DNA from: Tenodera sinensis
Lineage: Eukaryota > Arthropoda > Insecta > Mantodea > Mantidae
NCBI GenBank assembly: GCA_030765045.1
Contig: CM060963.1
Span: forward strand, 120,719,735-120,783,734
Direction: 5' to 3'
DNA length: 64,000 nucleotides
Under the pieces are notes generated by a model. The model did no database searches. It was not told the origin of the DNA and saw only the letters and a list, made by a program, of their open reading frames with translations. Every line of letters begins with the position of its first letter. Within the stretch, counting starts at the first letter, position 1. Positions 11,179-22,876 of this stretch are shown piece by piece. The translations under genes were made by a program, and so were the position numbers.

Positions 11179-11886
11179 CTGCAAAAATAAAGATACAAAT
11201 TATCATAATAATGCTTTTCAAAGAAGAAATCTTACAAGAAAAGATCAACCCTTAAACTTTTAGAATGGGTTATTTGTCGTAATAAACAAATAACCAGTTA
11301 TCATTACCACAGTAATACACCTTACAAAGGTGTGAAAAATTGGTAATTTTACAGAGGCATTGCAAACAAAGACATCCTTTGTGATTAATAGTATTTATTT
11401 TGTTCATAAATTTGCATTTCTTCCAAATGTGTTCTGCTATTTTAAATGAATGTATTTAATCTACATATAAATATGCAGTTGTACAAACCATCTACACAGC
11501 ATTTCACAAATTTAAAGTTTTAACCAGAATGAAATGTTAAAACTTCCAATTCTTGGTTTATGACACACGAAACAGTGTGTGACCATTGAGATTGATATAT
11601 ATATTTCATCTCTATGATAGAGCTGCTTTTTAGTTTATACTTTTTAACATTAGATTATTTTAACCCTCCATTAGGCACACATCCTGGTAAAATATTGTTA
11701 GTTGCTGGTAGACTCTCGCTATATTTTTGTGCTTATATGCTTGCATTTATTTATTTTTTAATTGTATTTTTCCTTTATTCCCATGTTTAGCTTCATTTAG
11801 CTTAAATATACATGGTTTTTATTAGCATTATCTTGCTAGATTGATCAAAGATAAATAAAACGTAGTATGATTACACTGTACATTAT

Positions 11887-12004
11887 GTTGTTGTTTTCTA
11901 GTGTCTTGCATCTGGCAATGAAGCCATTAGCATTCGTGCTTTCCAATACTTTTGAACTGTAGTTTCTTCTGATCTTAATGCTTCACAGGTCTTCACAGGT
12001 CTTC
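11887..12004 (-). mobile_element. 118-bp 5'-truncated LINE-I insertion
   Basis: It is flanked by ctgtacattat (11876-11886 and 12005-12015). The insert is the reverse complement of the last ~115 bases of the LINE-I at 50091, starting with the (GTT)n complement of its AAC tail. It has a small internal duplication of cttcacaggt. Confidence 0.85.
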
Positions 12005-12096
12005 CTGTACATTATAATTTGTACTACACTACATGGAAAGGTAATAAATTGTGATGTTCAGATATATAACTTGTAATTTGAAATGCACTGTCAATA

Positions 12097-12103
12097 ACAA
12101 TGA

Positions 12104-12137
<34 letters not shown>

Positions 12138-12290
12138 GGTGGTGGTGGTGGTGGTGGTGGTGGTCATGATGATGATAATGATGATGGTGATGGTGATGGT
12201 GATGGTAAAGGTAATGGCAGTGGCAGTGGCAGTGGCAGTGGCAGTGGCAGTGGTAGTGGTAGTGACAGTGACAGTGACAGTGGTAGTGGT
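12097..12290. repeat. Compound tri/hexanucleotide microsatellite, left half
   Basis: Runs of GAT, then GGT, then GATGGT, GGCAGT, GGTAGT and GACAGT units end exactly where the R1-type LINE begins (12291/12292). Its last units (agtgacagtgac..ggtagtggt) recur at the start of the block at 13531, so the two blocks were probably one array split by the LINE. Confidence 0.9.
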
Positions 12291-12291
12291 A

Positions 12292-13529
12292 TCTTTTTTA
12301 TTTTTTGTTTTGGCAGGGAGAAATCCCTCATGGACACGAATCTAGTAAGTTGGACTCTTACCAACTAAAAAACCCTGCCCCGTCACATGCCATTCTGGGA
12401 CTGCTGGTGGCATTACTTCAGAAATGGCCGTTGTCTAAGTATTCTAAAATCGCTGTATGTATCTTTCCTTGGCCTCATGCTAGCATAACATCAAAGTGAT
12501 AGCTGTCTGTTACGTTAACTAATTGTTCTTATCTTCCCTTTCTTTAGTCTGCATGATAGTCTTTGCTAGGGTTTTCAATATGTTCCAAGCATTTGAGATT
12601 TGTAACAAAGTGTCTTGGATGTTATTTGTACTTACAACTAGTCCAAGTTTCTGGTAAGCTGCATTTCTGTTTATCTCTCATTTTTCACAGTGAAAAAAAG
12701 TATGTTCCACTGTGTCTCTCTCAGTACAGTAGGCACATTTGTCATCATTTTATTTTGTCCATTCTCTTGGGATAATGCCTAAATCTTCCATGACCTGTCA
12801 ATACCTGAGTAAGGAAATAATCCACATGTCTGTGTTTACAGTTTAACCACTTAGGGATATCTGGGATAATCTTCTTGGTTCACTGTGCTACATCAGTAGT
12901 ATCGATCCATCTTCTTTGCCACTCATGTACTATGTTTTCCCCCAACTTTCTCTTTTCTTTCGCAGAGCAAATTCATTCTTCCTTCAACATTTTCCTTTCC
13001 TTAATTAGGAAATCTATGGGGATGGTTCCAGCAATTACCTGTAGGGCTTTGGTGGATATGGTTCTATATCGACATACCACTCTCAATAACAACTTTCTCT
13101 GTACCTATACCATATAATTGCCCTAATGACCAAGTTGTCGACGGGCCCTTAAACCCGACACACTCACTCACTCACTTTACCATATAATTTCTATATATTT
13201 CTTTCCTGATGCAGCATACAGCAGCATTAAATAGACTGCTCCACATAATATCTGCCTTTTCATCGTACGTGGACCCCCAATATTTGGCATTAATCTGCCC
13301 AATACTGCAGCTTTCTACTCAGCCTTCTGAGTTACCAGCCTGATATGCCCACCAAATGTGCCTCCTTCTCCCAGCATCACACCTAAGTATCTGATTGCTT
13401 TCCTAGGTGCAACCGCATTTTTACTAATGGTAAAGATAATTTCTTGTCGCTTCCTTGGTCCTTTTAGGATGACAGCCTCAGTTTTTTGCGGAGCTAGGCT
13501 TAACCCACTATTCTTCATCCATCTATCTA
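12292..13529 (-). mobile_element. R1-clade LINE, 5'-truncated and decayed, in a microsatellite
   Basis: On the minus strand from 13529 the sequence encodes the end of a reverse transcriptase ('WMKNSGLSLAPQKTEAVIL', 'KAIRYLGVMLGEGG'). The thumb/C-terminal region follows ('RYRTISTKALQVIAGTIPID', 'WLNCKHRHVDYFLTQVL') and then a cysteine motif ('CAYCTERDTVEHTFFHC'). These are typical of R1/TRAS/Waldo-like LINEs. Stops and frameshifts are present. The 3' UTR runs to about 12292 (ggtaagagtccaac...). Both ends abut the same compound microsatellite. R1-clade elements are known for sequence-specific insertion, so a microsatellite target is plausible here. Confidence 0.75.
13120..13177 (+). mobile_element. 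58-bp retroposon 3'-end fragment
   Basis: It is inserted in the R1-type LINE between perfect 12-bp repeats taccatataatt (13108-13119 and 13178-13189). It contains gtcgacgggcccttaaaccc followed by a (CACT/CTCA)n tail, the look of a 5'-truncated SINE or LINE 3' end. The family is not identified. Confidence 0.65.
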
Positions 13530-13791
13530 TGGTAGTGGTAGTGACAGTGACAGTGAGAGTGAGTGTGAGAGTGGCAGTGGTACTAGTAGTGATAGTGATA
13601 ATGATAATGATGATGATGATGGTGGTGGTGGTGGCGGTGGTGGCGGCGGTGGCGGCGGCGGCGGTGGCGGTGGCGGTGGCGGTGGCGGTGGCGGTGGCGG
13701 TGGCGGTGGCGGTGGCGGTGGCGGTGGCGGTGGCGGTGGCGGTGGCGGTGGCGGTGGCGGCGGCGGTGGCGGTGGCGGTGGTGGTGGTGGA
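13530..13791. repeat. Compound microsatellite, right half
   Basis: GGTAGTGGTAGTGAC-type units pass into GAT and GGT runs and then a long (GGTGGC)n hexanucleotide array (about 13634-13780). Long ORFs in several frames over this block are low-complexity artefacts. Confidence 0.9.
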
Positions 13792-13794
13792 GGA

Positions 13795-14840
13795 CATACT
13801 TGACATTTTCTTCTCCTGGGTTGAAAGTGCTTCTTTGCTTCCAGTTATGTTTGACGTAACGTTCTTCTGTTTTGTGACTGTACAATAGGCACTGAAGCAG
13901 CAGGATTTTGTAACCCTCCCCCCATTGCATTCCCAATAGCATGCCTAGAATTTTCAAATCCCCACAGATATTCCACTGGTGGGAGTTATAATTAATTGCT
14001 TCTAATACCCCACTCATGTTTTCATAATTTTCGTTTAGATGGACAGAAAGGGCAATGGGTACAGAAGGCTTCAGGTTTCCATTATGTAGAAGAACCACTT
14101 TCAAACTTTTCTGAGACGAATGAATAAGCAATCTCTAATTCTATGCACTGTACTTTTGTTTCAGTTCTTCAAAGAGGTGATTCACATCATTGCAGAATAC
14201 CATTGGACTGCCTAAAGAAAATAATTGCTTCTTGTCCTGTAATGAGAAATCCTGACATCCTTCTCGGGCATATTTTTCTCCTTCAGCTTAGATACTAGTA
14301 GTTCTGATTTGTCCTTTGAAAGTGAAAGGTCTCTAACGAGATAATTTAATTCAGATTGATTAAATTTCTGTGTTTCAGAAGTAGAAACATCAGGAACAAA
14401 GTCAGGATCTAGGTCCACAGGATCATTATTAGTTTCAAGTCTTGTTTCTTGGAGCATGTTATATGGGAACGGTCACATTGCTGATAAAAGATTTGGATAT
14501 ATAATTTTATGTTTGCTCTTTGCTGAGAATCCTTTAATATTCACACAGCAAAAACAGCAGTCGTCGATGTGGTTCTGCGGTTCCTGCCTAATCTTTGGTA
14601 TACCAAATGGCATCAAACTTTCTTTTTCAGCATCCATTCCCCTAAATCTGTTACACATGACTTGCATATGATATGTGGGGCCCAATTTTTATCCTGATCA
14701 CCCAGTGGAATGCCAAAGCATAGCTGGTACAATTTCTTTGTTATGTACACCGCTGCAATTTAGGTGTGAATGAACTACATACTTAGCAATTTTTTGGGTG
14801 ATTGACACATTTTCGGGGTATAGTAATGGAAGGCAATCTG
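13795..14840 (-). pseudogene. Transposon-associated protein pseudogene of unknown class
   Basis: Minus-strand blocks at 14473-14685 ('MPFGIPKIRQEPQNHIDDC', 'KHKIIYPNLLSAM'), 14212-14457 ('KFNQSELNYLVRDLSLSKDK') and 13800-14131 ('SSQKSLKVVLLHNGNLKPSV', 'HQWNICGDLKILGMLLG') read in order along one protein. They belong to a multicopy protein family that is common in insect and cnidarian genomes and usually left as uncharacterised. Its abundance implies a mobile origin. Stops and frame changes separate the blocks, and the end runs into the microsatellite. Function is not known to me. Confidence 0.6.
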
Positions 14841-16200
14841 TAAAAACATGAAAAAAAAAAAACTTATTTCGTTCTCATTTCTAAGATATATATATCTACA
14901 ACTTGCAGGCTAAAATACCTATTTGTGCACCACGTTTCCTGGCAACAAACACGACACTTGCTGAAACTGCAGACAGGATGCTTGCTGTCTGGGATGTATT
15001 GCAAAGGAACTTGCTTACATTCCTTGGTGAATCATTGCTTAACTGCAGTGTAATAGAACACGTAAGAGATATAAGATCACATCATCTTTCCCTTGAGGTG
15101 TGCTACAGCAAATAGATTCTACAGCCTTTTAAGCAGAGTAAAATGCAAATCGAAAATTATGGATAAACAGGAAACTATACGTGATAGGAAGGAGATGAAA
15201 CCAGTTCTGAAATCAGTGCAATGAGCTTCACATCTTACACCAATCAAATTTTCTGGCGGAAATTCTTTGTTGACCAGTGTTATCATACATGTTTAAGTCA
15301 TCATCATCACAAGCTAGATGATGCACTTTTTCCAAATTATTGGGATTTTTTGGATTGTACTCCTGTTTATGAGAAGTAGTAATGTACAACTTGTAATGGC
15401 AAAGCAATATTGCACAACTAACGAGGAAAACATGTCAGTAATCTGTAATGAGAGTAGATGCAGAGCTTGGTTGACCTCTGCAACACATAACTGTCAATTT
15501 GTCAAACTTGGAACTAAAGAAATAAAGAGATAAGGTTGTCACTCCACCAAACAGTCAAGTAAGGTGTAATATTAGATGTACTGGTCAGTCAGTTGGATTG
15601 GTGCGTTTGTTCGAAAACTAAAACATTTAAATAAATATAGGGGTTCTCCAGGCGCTTAGTGACCAAGATGGGGGAATTTTATCTTTCCTAAAGTCCCTTA
15701 AAGATGTTTTTGAGTGTTTCAGTTTTGTTTTCTTAAACTGTAATGCAAATCATACTAAAATATTTTTTCCTGAAAATAGTTAAGAAGATACAGAATTTAA
15801 TATTGATTCTCCTTCATTTTCCTCTGCAAAAGAAAGCTATTTATGCTCTCAAAATTGTTTCAAGATATATTCAGGAAGAAACAGAGATTAAAGCAACCTT
15901 TAGACAGTAGTCAAAATTATTGCTTATATTTTACTGAAATCAATAAATAAAAAATCCATGAATTGCAAATCCCCATTTTAGAAGAGGGGTATTTTAAGCA
16001 TTGGGGCTTGGCCACAACAGTTTATTTTAGTACACTACAGATACATTAAATACCTGTACTGAAGGCTTAATGCAGCATACAATGTAGTGATTATTTAAGA
16101 AAAAAGACACTTGAATACTTTTGATAGATTAGTAAGGATGAATATAAGGAACTTGAAGACTATTTATAACCAAATCAGTTTTTAAGTGTCCTCCTATGTA
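14841..16200. other. Sequence without recognised gene
   Basis: AT-rich intronic DNA. No protein or repeat family was recognised, apart from short simple repeats. Confidence 0.4.
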
Positions 16201-16224
16201 GAATGTCTTGCATAAGCCTTTCCA

Positions 16225-16437
16225 TTCTGTCTCTCATGGTGGTGTGTTTTCAGTCCTGGGTTAGTAGCAACAGAACAGGTTCTTGTAATTAATGTGCTTC
16301 CACACAATAGCTGGGTGTAGGACAGGATTGGAAAGGGTAGAGTGAGACTGAAAAATTCAATGCCATGACTGGGATTTGAGCCATGGATCTACCAGTTACT
16401 GTCTGGCTGCTCTAACCACTAAGCTATCATGGCCAAC
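16225..16437 (-). mobile_element. tRNA-derived SINE (SINE-alpha)
   Basis: On the minus strand the head reads atagcttagtggttagagcag (box A) with ggctcaaatcccag (box B), followed by the body start ggcattgaattttt. That body start is shared with the copies at 38366-38460 and 38675-38770. The 3' limit is uncertain. Confidence 0.65.
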
Positions 16438-17011
16438 ATGCCAACATGATATTAAATTCTCCAACTCACTCATATTTTTCCTGGTAAACCACACAAGGAG
16501 ATCTCAATTTATGAGATAGCAGGTTCTTTTTTCTGCCTCAACTCGGAGCAGTGATAGTGTTTACTTATTAGTATTTTAAAAAACACTTAGTATGGATTGA
16601 AACTACATTTTTGAAAACAAATGAAAATTTCTCCAATATTTCAGGCTATTTCTTTATACCACATATCATAAAAAGCAGATTATTCACAGTAAATGGTACT
16701 TAAAACGGCCAATGAAAGTAAAAACACATAAATCTAAACACCAAAATCACTATCATTTTAAAATCAGTAGGTGTTGTGGGCTATATTTAATTGGAAACCT
16801 TCAACTTATGGACTACTAAATATTGTTAGTGAAAAACACTAAATAGTATGCAAACAAGTTACTGTAACTGAACCAATGGCGATCAATTCACATGAAGTTA
16901 AAAGAGATCAAACTGAATTTCAAGTTAATATAAAAATGTAAAGGTTCCTGCAAGTAAACTTGGCATTGTAAGTTACATAACTGAAGTAAAAGGTAAATAG
17001 GTTTACTATGG
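16438..17011. other. Sequence without recognised gene
   Basis: Intronic AT-rich DNA. Nothing identified. Confidence 0.4.
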
Positions 17012-17021
17012 TATGTTTATG

Positions 17022-18487
17022 TTGTTGTTATTAGCTAATGCTGGATTTCTGACAGTGAAGTCATTATACCTCTTGCTCTCCAATATTTTTCACTGATGGA
17101 TGGGGCACTAGAAGTGGCCGGGCATATTTGGAGGTGGTCTTGGTCCATTTTCTCTTGCAGATCACATAGAGGACAGAGTGGTGAAGAATATATCCCAATT
17201 CTGTTTAAATGTTTCGCCAGACAATCATATCCCGTAATCAACCTGAAGATTGCAACTGCCGTTTTTCAGGGATACTCAAAAATTACTGTTTGAATGTTTG
17301 GTAGTTCCCACCTTTTATTTTTTGATTTTTCATAGTTATATTTTGCAATATTTTTTTTTGAATTCACAATTGACTAATCCTTTAGCTGCATAAAATGGTA
17401 GATTAACTATAGATTTTTGTACACTGCTGGTACCCTCTTTTGCAAGAAAATGAGTTTTGTCATTACCACTCAGTCCACGGTGAGCTGGTATCCATTAGAA
17501 GACTAGGTATTTTTGAAGTGCTGTTAGATGGGTAAGGATTTTCCAACTTTCTATAATTGTTTGGTTTTTTGGTGACAACTTGGAAGTAATTAATATAATT
17601 GCTGCCCTGGAATCTGAGAGAATAACTGCTTGCTGAAAATGTGAAATCCTGTACAAAAGATTTTGCAGGGCCATTCAAATTGCTTCAATTTCTCCATCAA
17701 AGTTAGTAGTTCCATAACTTAAAGATTTGTCATAGGAAAAGAGGTGACATGTGACTCCAGCACCTGCTCCATCTTGGTTTGATATCAATGATCCATCAGT
17801 ATAAATATGGAGCCATTCGTGTTCTGGAAATCTAGTATGGATTGTCTCTAATGCCAATAATTTTAGAACACTAGTTGGAGTATCACTTTTCTTAACTTCT
17901 TCTGTCAGGTGTAAATAATATGTGATGTCTAATGTATGTGTCGAATTGACTTTAGATATGAAGTTTTCCTTTGAATTAGGAAGGTGTCTTCTTGATGTCT
18001 TGAATTTTGGAAAGAAAGCTCTCCTGAATCTAGTGTATGTGTAAAATTTCTCTTGTGCCATGTATTGAATGGGAGTCTGATCAACTTTTCGTGTTGAATA
18101 AGAGTCGCTTTTTCTATTTCATATTCAATGGAGTATTGGTTGGTTAGTATTTCCATAGCTGCTATTGGTGTGGTTTTGATAGCACCTGTAATTAATCTCA
18201 GCCTTTGGTTTTGAAAGATTTGAATTTTTTTTTGTGTTTGCTGTTACAAGAACTTCGCTGCAGTAAGTAAATAATGGCTTTATATGTACACTGTATATCA
18301 TGTTAAGAATTGCTCTGGAACATCCCCAGTTCATTCCTGTTAGACGTTTTAACAGTGAAAGGCTTCTTTCTGCTCTTTGTATTACATTTTCTATTTGATT
18401 GGTCCATATAAGTTTGGTATCAAATATAACTCCTAAATACTTTGCTTCCTTTGTCTCTGGTAATTGTTTACCCTCCAAATTTAGTTT
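17022..18487 (-). mobile_element. LINE-II, 5'-truncated copy
   Basis: It is flanked by tatgtttatg (17012-17021 and 18488-18497). On the minus strand it runs from the reverse transcriptase thumb ('EAKYLGVIFDTKLIWTNQ') through an RNase H domain ('EHEWLHIYTDGSLISNQDGA', 'FDGEIEAI') to a Cys-rich C-terminus ('SSPLCPLCDLQEKMDQDHLQ') and an AAC-type tail. Frameshifts and stops break it. It is the same family as the copy at 58187-62790. Both are related to the intact LINE-I but distinct from it. Confidence 0.85.
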
Positions 18488-18779
18488 TATGTTTATGGTA
18501 AGGTGCAATGGTGGTATTCTTGCATCTATGCATCTTCCAGCTCAGGGCTTAAATGTTGCCAAACTTGCAATATGGTGTGCACTGTCTGTAAAGTCTAACA
18601 TTACATTTTTATTTCAACAAGTGCCTAATTTATGAATATGAGGACAACACTGAACCTTTCTAGAAAATTAAACAAGAATTCATTTGAAATGACAGTGTCG
18701 TTTTTAAAATATTCCGCTTTAACACAATTTGCATTTGATGAAACCAGTTCTTTATAGCAATGACATCATTCTTCCTAGA

Positions 18780-19990
18780 CTATCCAGAAACCAGGTGTTT
18801 ATAATGTTCCATTGCATCAACTGATGAAGAAAAAGTGATTTCATACACTTTATCTTTAATGTTTGGAAATTAAAATAAAACACAAGCTGCTGGGTCAGGA
18901 CTGTATAGTAGAAGGACACTTGCTGACTTTTGAGGCTTCCAGATACTCAATCGTTTGTTTTGCTGTATGCAACAATGCTTTGTCATGATGTAAATATTGT
19001 GGTTTTCCTTTTTGGACATTTTTCACAAATTTTTCATAACTTTACAGTGATCACACATTTCTGTATAATGTGGCAGTAATGATATGTCTGATCCCCAAGT
19101 ACTATAGTCGCAATATTGCCCATTTTAGAAACAAAAAACTTGCAACCATCTTCTTACCAGCATTGGAAGTTCATTAAATTTTGTAGGCTAAGATTTTGTT
19201 TGAAAGACTCATTGAACTGACTTTTCTTTTCAGGATCATAATAATAAATCCAAGATTTATCCCTTAACACTGAGGCACAACAGCTCATCCAGGCTGAGAC
19301 CTGCCACCCAACTGCTGTGTTCCCCACCTCTGCCCATCACAGGCGTCATGAGTGGGGTGCAGTACTGGAGGTGAGACTTGGTCAGCACCCCAGTCTCTCC
19401 CGGCCGGTTATGCAGTCTTCTCAACTAGGGACTGCTACTTTTCTATTAAGTAGCTGCTCAATCGACCCCTCAGGAACCTAAAAAGGCTGAGTACACCCTG
19501 GACCCAAGATTTATGACCAGTAAGAGTTATCCAAATGAAATTTAAAGCCACCTTGGAATTTATTCATAGCTTTTAAGCACCAGTCAATGCATTGTTAATT
19601 TTGATCAGGAGTTAATTTATGTGGAATCTATGGGCAATTAGTTTTCTTATGTAATTTATGTAAAATGTTTTGGATTTAACTCATACTGTGCCCAATGTTG
19701 CTGAAGTAAATTTATAAAATGTCTGTTGATCTTCTTCAAGTATTATTTGAACAATGGCACAATTTTTATCAGTAATAGTAGTTCTTGAAAATCCTTCATC
19801 ACTAAGATTCTTTTGGATTTACTGTACCAATTATAAATTGTTGCTTCTTCTCCAAATACATTTCTAAGGTGCTCTTCACATTGTTTAGGTGTTAATGATG
19901 ATTTAAAATCGTAAAGAGTAAGAGTAGTCCAGAAGTATTCTCTAATTCATTTTTTGGTGGACATACAATCTTTAAATGATCATAATGAGC
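18780..19990 (-). pseudogene. Mariner-type transposase remnant
   Basis: Minus-strand blocks in order: the N-terminal helix-turn-helix region near 19950-19860 ('LTPKQCEEHLRNVFGEEATI'); a linker 'HKLTPDQN' near 19600; the first catalytic region 'DKSWIYYYDPEKK' at 19260-19220 (the mariner DETWI motif, here DKSWI); and the end block near 18960-18850 ('KQTIEYLEASKVS', then a 'YSPD' derivative and 'KDKVYEI'). There are many stops. A SINE-beta copy splits it at 19261-19503. Mariner transposase inserts the element at TA dinucleotides; this copy is long dead. Confidence 0.75.
19261..19503 (-). mobile_element. SINE-beta copy inserted in mariner remnant
   Basis: It is flanked by ccaagatttat (19250-19260 and 19504-19514). 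The minus strand shares its first part with the body of 3005-3176 and its last ~120 bp with the plus-strand fragment at 62849-62970 (ccccactcatga, gggcagaggtgggg, acacagcag). The three copies overlap enough to define one family. Confidence 0.75.
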
Positions 19991-20273
19991 AAACTGTTAC
20001 AGCAAATCAAAGTACATAGCAATCAACTTGTTACAATATTTGACAGTAGCTGTCAAATAAAAACAAATATCATTTGTTTTTGGAAATATGGCATCCTAAA
20101 AGTTTTCAGTGTTGGCCTAGTGAAAATTACATTTTATAGAATGTAAGAATTTTAAGTAAAATTATTAAATCAGTAATAATTACAGAATTTTAATTACTTT
20201 TATTCAAATTCTTCCTGTCCCTGCTAATAGAAACTAATTAAATTTAAGTTTTAAAGCAAGATGCAATACTAAC

Positions 20274-20416
20274 CCCTTTTGTACAATACTTTTTCATGAC
20301 ATTTATCAAATCATCAAAGTATTTCTTTGTGTAAGCTTTCTGTACTGGTTCTGGAATTTGGTTCCAGAGGACCTCAGCTTCCTTCGTGATTGATTCCTTT
20401 GTGAAGATTCCTGTGG
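20274..20416 (-). CDS. Short-chain dehydrogenase/reductase, penultimate visible exon
   Basis: The minus-strand acceptor tttatctgtacag and donor GTTAGT bound a 143-bp exon. It starts in phase 1 (completing a GCC Ala codon with the exon at 56745-56912) and ends in phase 0 (into 11178). The peptide includes 'TGIFTKESITKEAEVLWNQI' and 'KAYTKKYFDDLINVMKKY'. It corresponds to the substrate-lid helices after the Pro-Gly motif in BDH1 / 17-beta-HSD type SDRs. No stop or frameshift is present. It lies only ~290 bp from the mariner remnant. Confidence 0.85.
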
Positions 20417-20944
20417 CTGTACAGATAAACAATAAACAAGGATTAGTTTATGTGAAATGTTAATAAGTGCAGTTTATAACAATAGATCAAAAACAGAAAT
20501 TATTTTTAGGGTTGAAAAGTAGAATTACGTTCAGAAAGTTCATTGTTTTGACCAGGATTCTAAATATGTGCTAATAACTCTACTACTGTCCTATCTATGA
20601 TTATAGTCACAAATATATGTTAAGCTTCCCTCATCAGATTGATACCACTTCAGAGACCTTCAAGCATTCTATCCATTACTCTGGATATCATAATATTAAA
20701 GGCAGCTGTCATAAGTTGATTTATAAGATTTCTAACCAAACTGTTCTGATTAGTTTATATGTATATCCCTTTAATGCCTGGTGTGTCTTATAAGATACAT
20801 AAGCTTTTTTTCCTATTTGTACTAGTTTTAACTTTTTTTCTGCTATATTCTTGTTATACTGTCTGTCACCAATTAGAAATACATATTTGAGACGGTTTGA
20901 ATTGTAAAAAAATATTTTTTTTACAATTTATATTGTAGTGTAGT

Positions 20945-21215
20945 TTTTTTTTTTTAAAGAAAAGAAGCAAAATCCATGCAACCGCAGTCAAATGATACCC
21001 CTGTCATCATCCACGCGTGCCATCACACCGATTATTTTACGTGGGCCCTCCCCATCCTTTACCACAGGCACATTTGACTGCGGTTGCCGAGACTCGAACT
21101 CACGACCTCAGGCTTTGAGTGCATGGCCAGTGCACTACGTGTTGCCTTAATGATCATGGCTATCCGAGCCAGCAGGCTGAAGGTCTCCCGGACCGCCTAA
21201 TCTAAACCAGTTTCG
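20945..21215 (-). mobile_element. tRNA-derived SINE (third type) with A-rich tail
   Basis: On the minus strand there is a tRNA-like head (about 21170-21075), with box B gagttcgagtctcgg, then a body. A T-run on the plus strand at 20945 corresponds to a 3' A-rich tail. A piece of the head region (tttgactgcggttg) is repeated near both ends of the body. Confidence 0.55.
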
Positions 21216-22231
21216 AATTAGAGGAAAAACGGCATATGTAGCAAAATAATTCAGGCATGAAAAGGATATATATATTTCACAAACAAAAATTGTGACATCT
21301 GCCTGACATTGCAGGTGACCGTAAAGATCCAGAATACAAAGATATATGACAAAGTCAAATTTTAAGGAAAAAAAAAAAGTTTAAAATTAAGATGTAAAAT
21401 ATGTAAAGAAACATTAAATGATTATAACAAGAAGATAACAGTTAACACATGGAATATAAGTGATTATTTAAAATATATAAAGAGTCTTTTAGGACATGTA
21501 AACATATATTTATAATTTCGGACCATTGCACACCCAGTGCTTTGAGGCAGGTACTTGTGAATTTAAAACATGTCCCGCGGGCATCAAAGAGTAGTCCTTT
21601 CACCTCCCATGCATTTTCGTTATATCTCTCACCAAGGTGATGAATGCATGGTTGGTAGATGGCTTCCTTTTCCTCACTCACCTGTCGCCTGCTGTAAATG
21701 CTGCTCCATTCTTACTGTTGGATCAAGAATGAGACCCTTTCCTTCATCTCATCTCTTCTTTCATGCAAAACATGTTTGGTATAAAACTGTAAAGTTGAAT
21801 AAGATTTGCAATTTAGTGCTATAGGAAAGAATTAAACCAAGAATGTTCAGCCCTTTAAGCTGATGCTCTGCTATTGAGCTATCCATTACTATACACTCAG
21901 ATGATTTATATTATAATTAGAGAAAATAAACATCATCATCATGATCATCACCATGATCATCCTTCCACATATAGGGCTCATGGTCTGTTATAGTCTCAAC
22001 CAATGATATTCTAACATGAGATTGCTGCTGAGAATTAATTTTTATATGTGCGAAAATATTCTTCTTTATGCAAAAGCAATGATTGTCTAGGAATTCCTTC
22101 AGTCAACTTTTGAATTTGTTAATGAATAAGTTGAGTACTATATCTCATACACCTTGGCCTATCCCTGAGCCAGTCCTGGCCCTTTTGCTATTAGGGTACC
22201 CCTCCAGTGAAATTACATCTTACATACACAT
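21216..22231. other. Sequence without recognised gene
   Basis: AT-rich. A short tRNA-head-like stretch occurs on the minus strand near 21885-21850 (tggatagctcaatagcagagc), but no body can be followed. Confidence 0.35.
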
Positions 22232-22876
22232 TGGTGCTGTATTTGCTATTATTAACGACGCTGTGTCTTTTAAGCTAATGAGATCTTTTTGATCTCAGGG
22301 CTTGGTAACGGATGGAATGAACATACTCTCGGGTTTAACTTTAGTCAAACATTTTATTTGCACCTTCTTGTTCACAATTTTTAAATCTTATCACAGTAGG
22401 AAGTCTTATTTTAGCAGATCAGCTTCCCTAGCATCGCCGAAATTTAATTAAAGGTCTCTAAACACTTAGTAAATTTACTTTTACTATTTCATGACGCATA
22501 CACATAAAAATACGTCCATCCACCTCAGAGATACACACGCTAGTGAACTGTTTTTTGGCGTCGTTTTGACGCGACACCGCCTTTTTCATATTCATCCGCG
22601 CAAATAGTTCTTTCTCGTTAGGGAAGCGATCCCAATCATCGTCTCCTACTTTTATTATGGAACACAAACAATTCTAATATTTATACACATATATTAAAAT
22701 CAAATATGGAAAGATTTATGACGTCTTTGTGCAAACTTAGTTGTTCGTAACAATGAACCTTATCCACATGTTTTTGTCATTTAATTATCTCATACCAACA
22801 TCAAAAAACGAATTACACTTTTAACAAACATTTACATGAACGATTTTCTTTTGGGGTCTTCTAATATTCTGTCTCA
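22232..22876 (-). repeat. Solo LTR of family A-like element
   Basis: The plus strand runs from tggtgctgtatttg to attctgtctca, 645 bp, flanked by the 4-bp repeat acat (22228-22231 and 22877-22880). It is related to the LTRs of A and B. No internal sequence remains, so it arose by LTR-LTR recombination after insertion. Confidence 0.85.

Larger units (their letters stand above)
11179..20273 (-). other. Intron of the SDR gene (9.1 kb)
   Basis: It is bounded by a GTTAGT donor at 20273 and a TTTTTGCAG acceptor at 11179 on the minus strand. The reading phase across it is 0/0. It contains LINE, R1-type, pseudogene, SINE and mariner sequences listed separately. Confidence 0.8.

Noticed and set aside
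12051..12368. Long ORFs in several frames (poly-D/G, poly-M/V, SGSGSG, LPLPLP)
   Set aside because: They are translations of the compound microsatellite; all frames are open because the repeats lack stops.
13315..13888. ORFs rich in AT/AV/HR dipeptides over 13530-13791
   Set aside because: Microsatellite artefacts. Only the non-repetitive start of the minus ORF (13315-13529) is real, as R1-type LINE.
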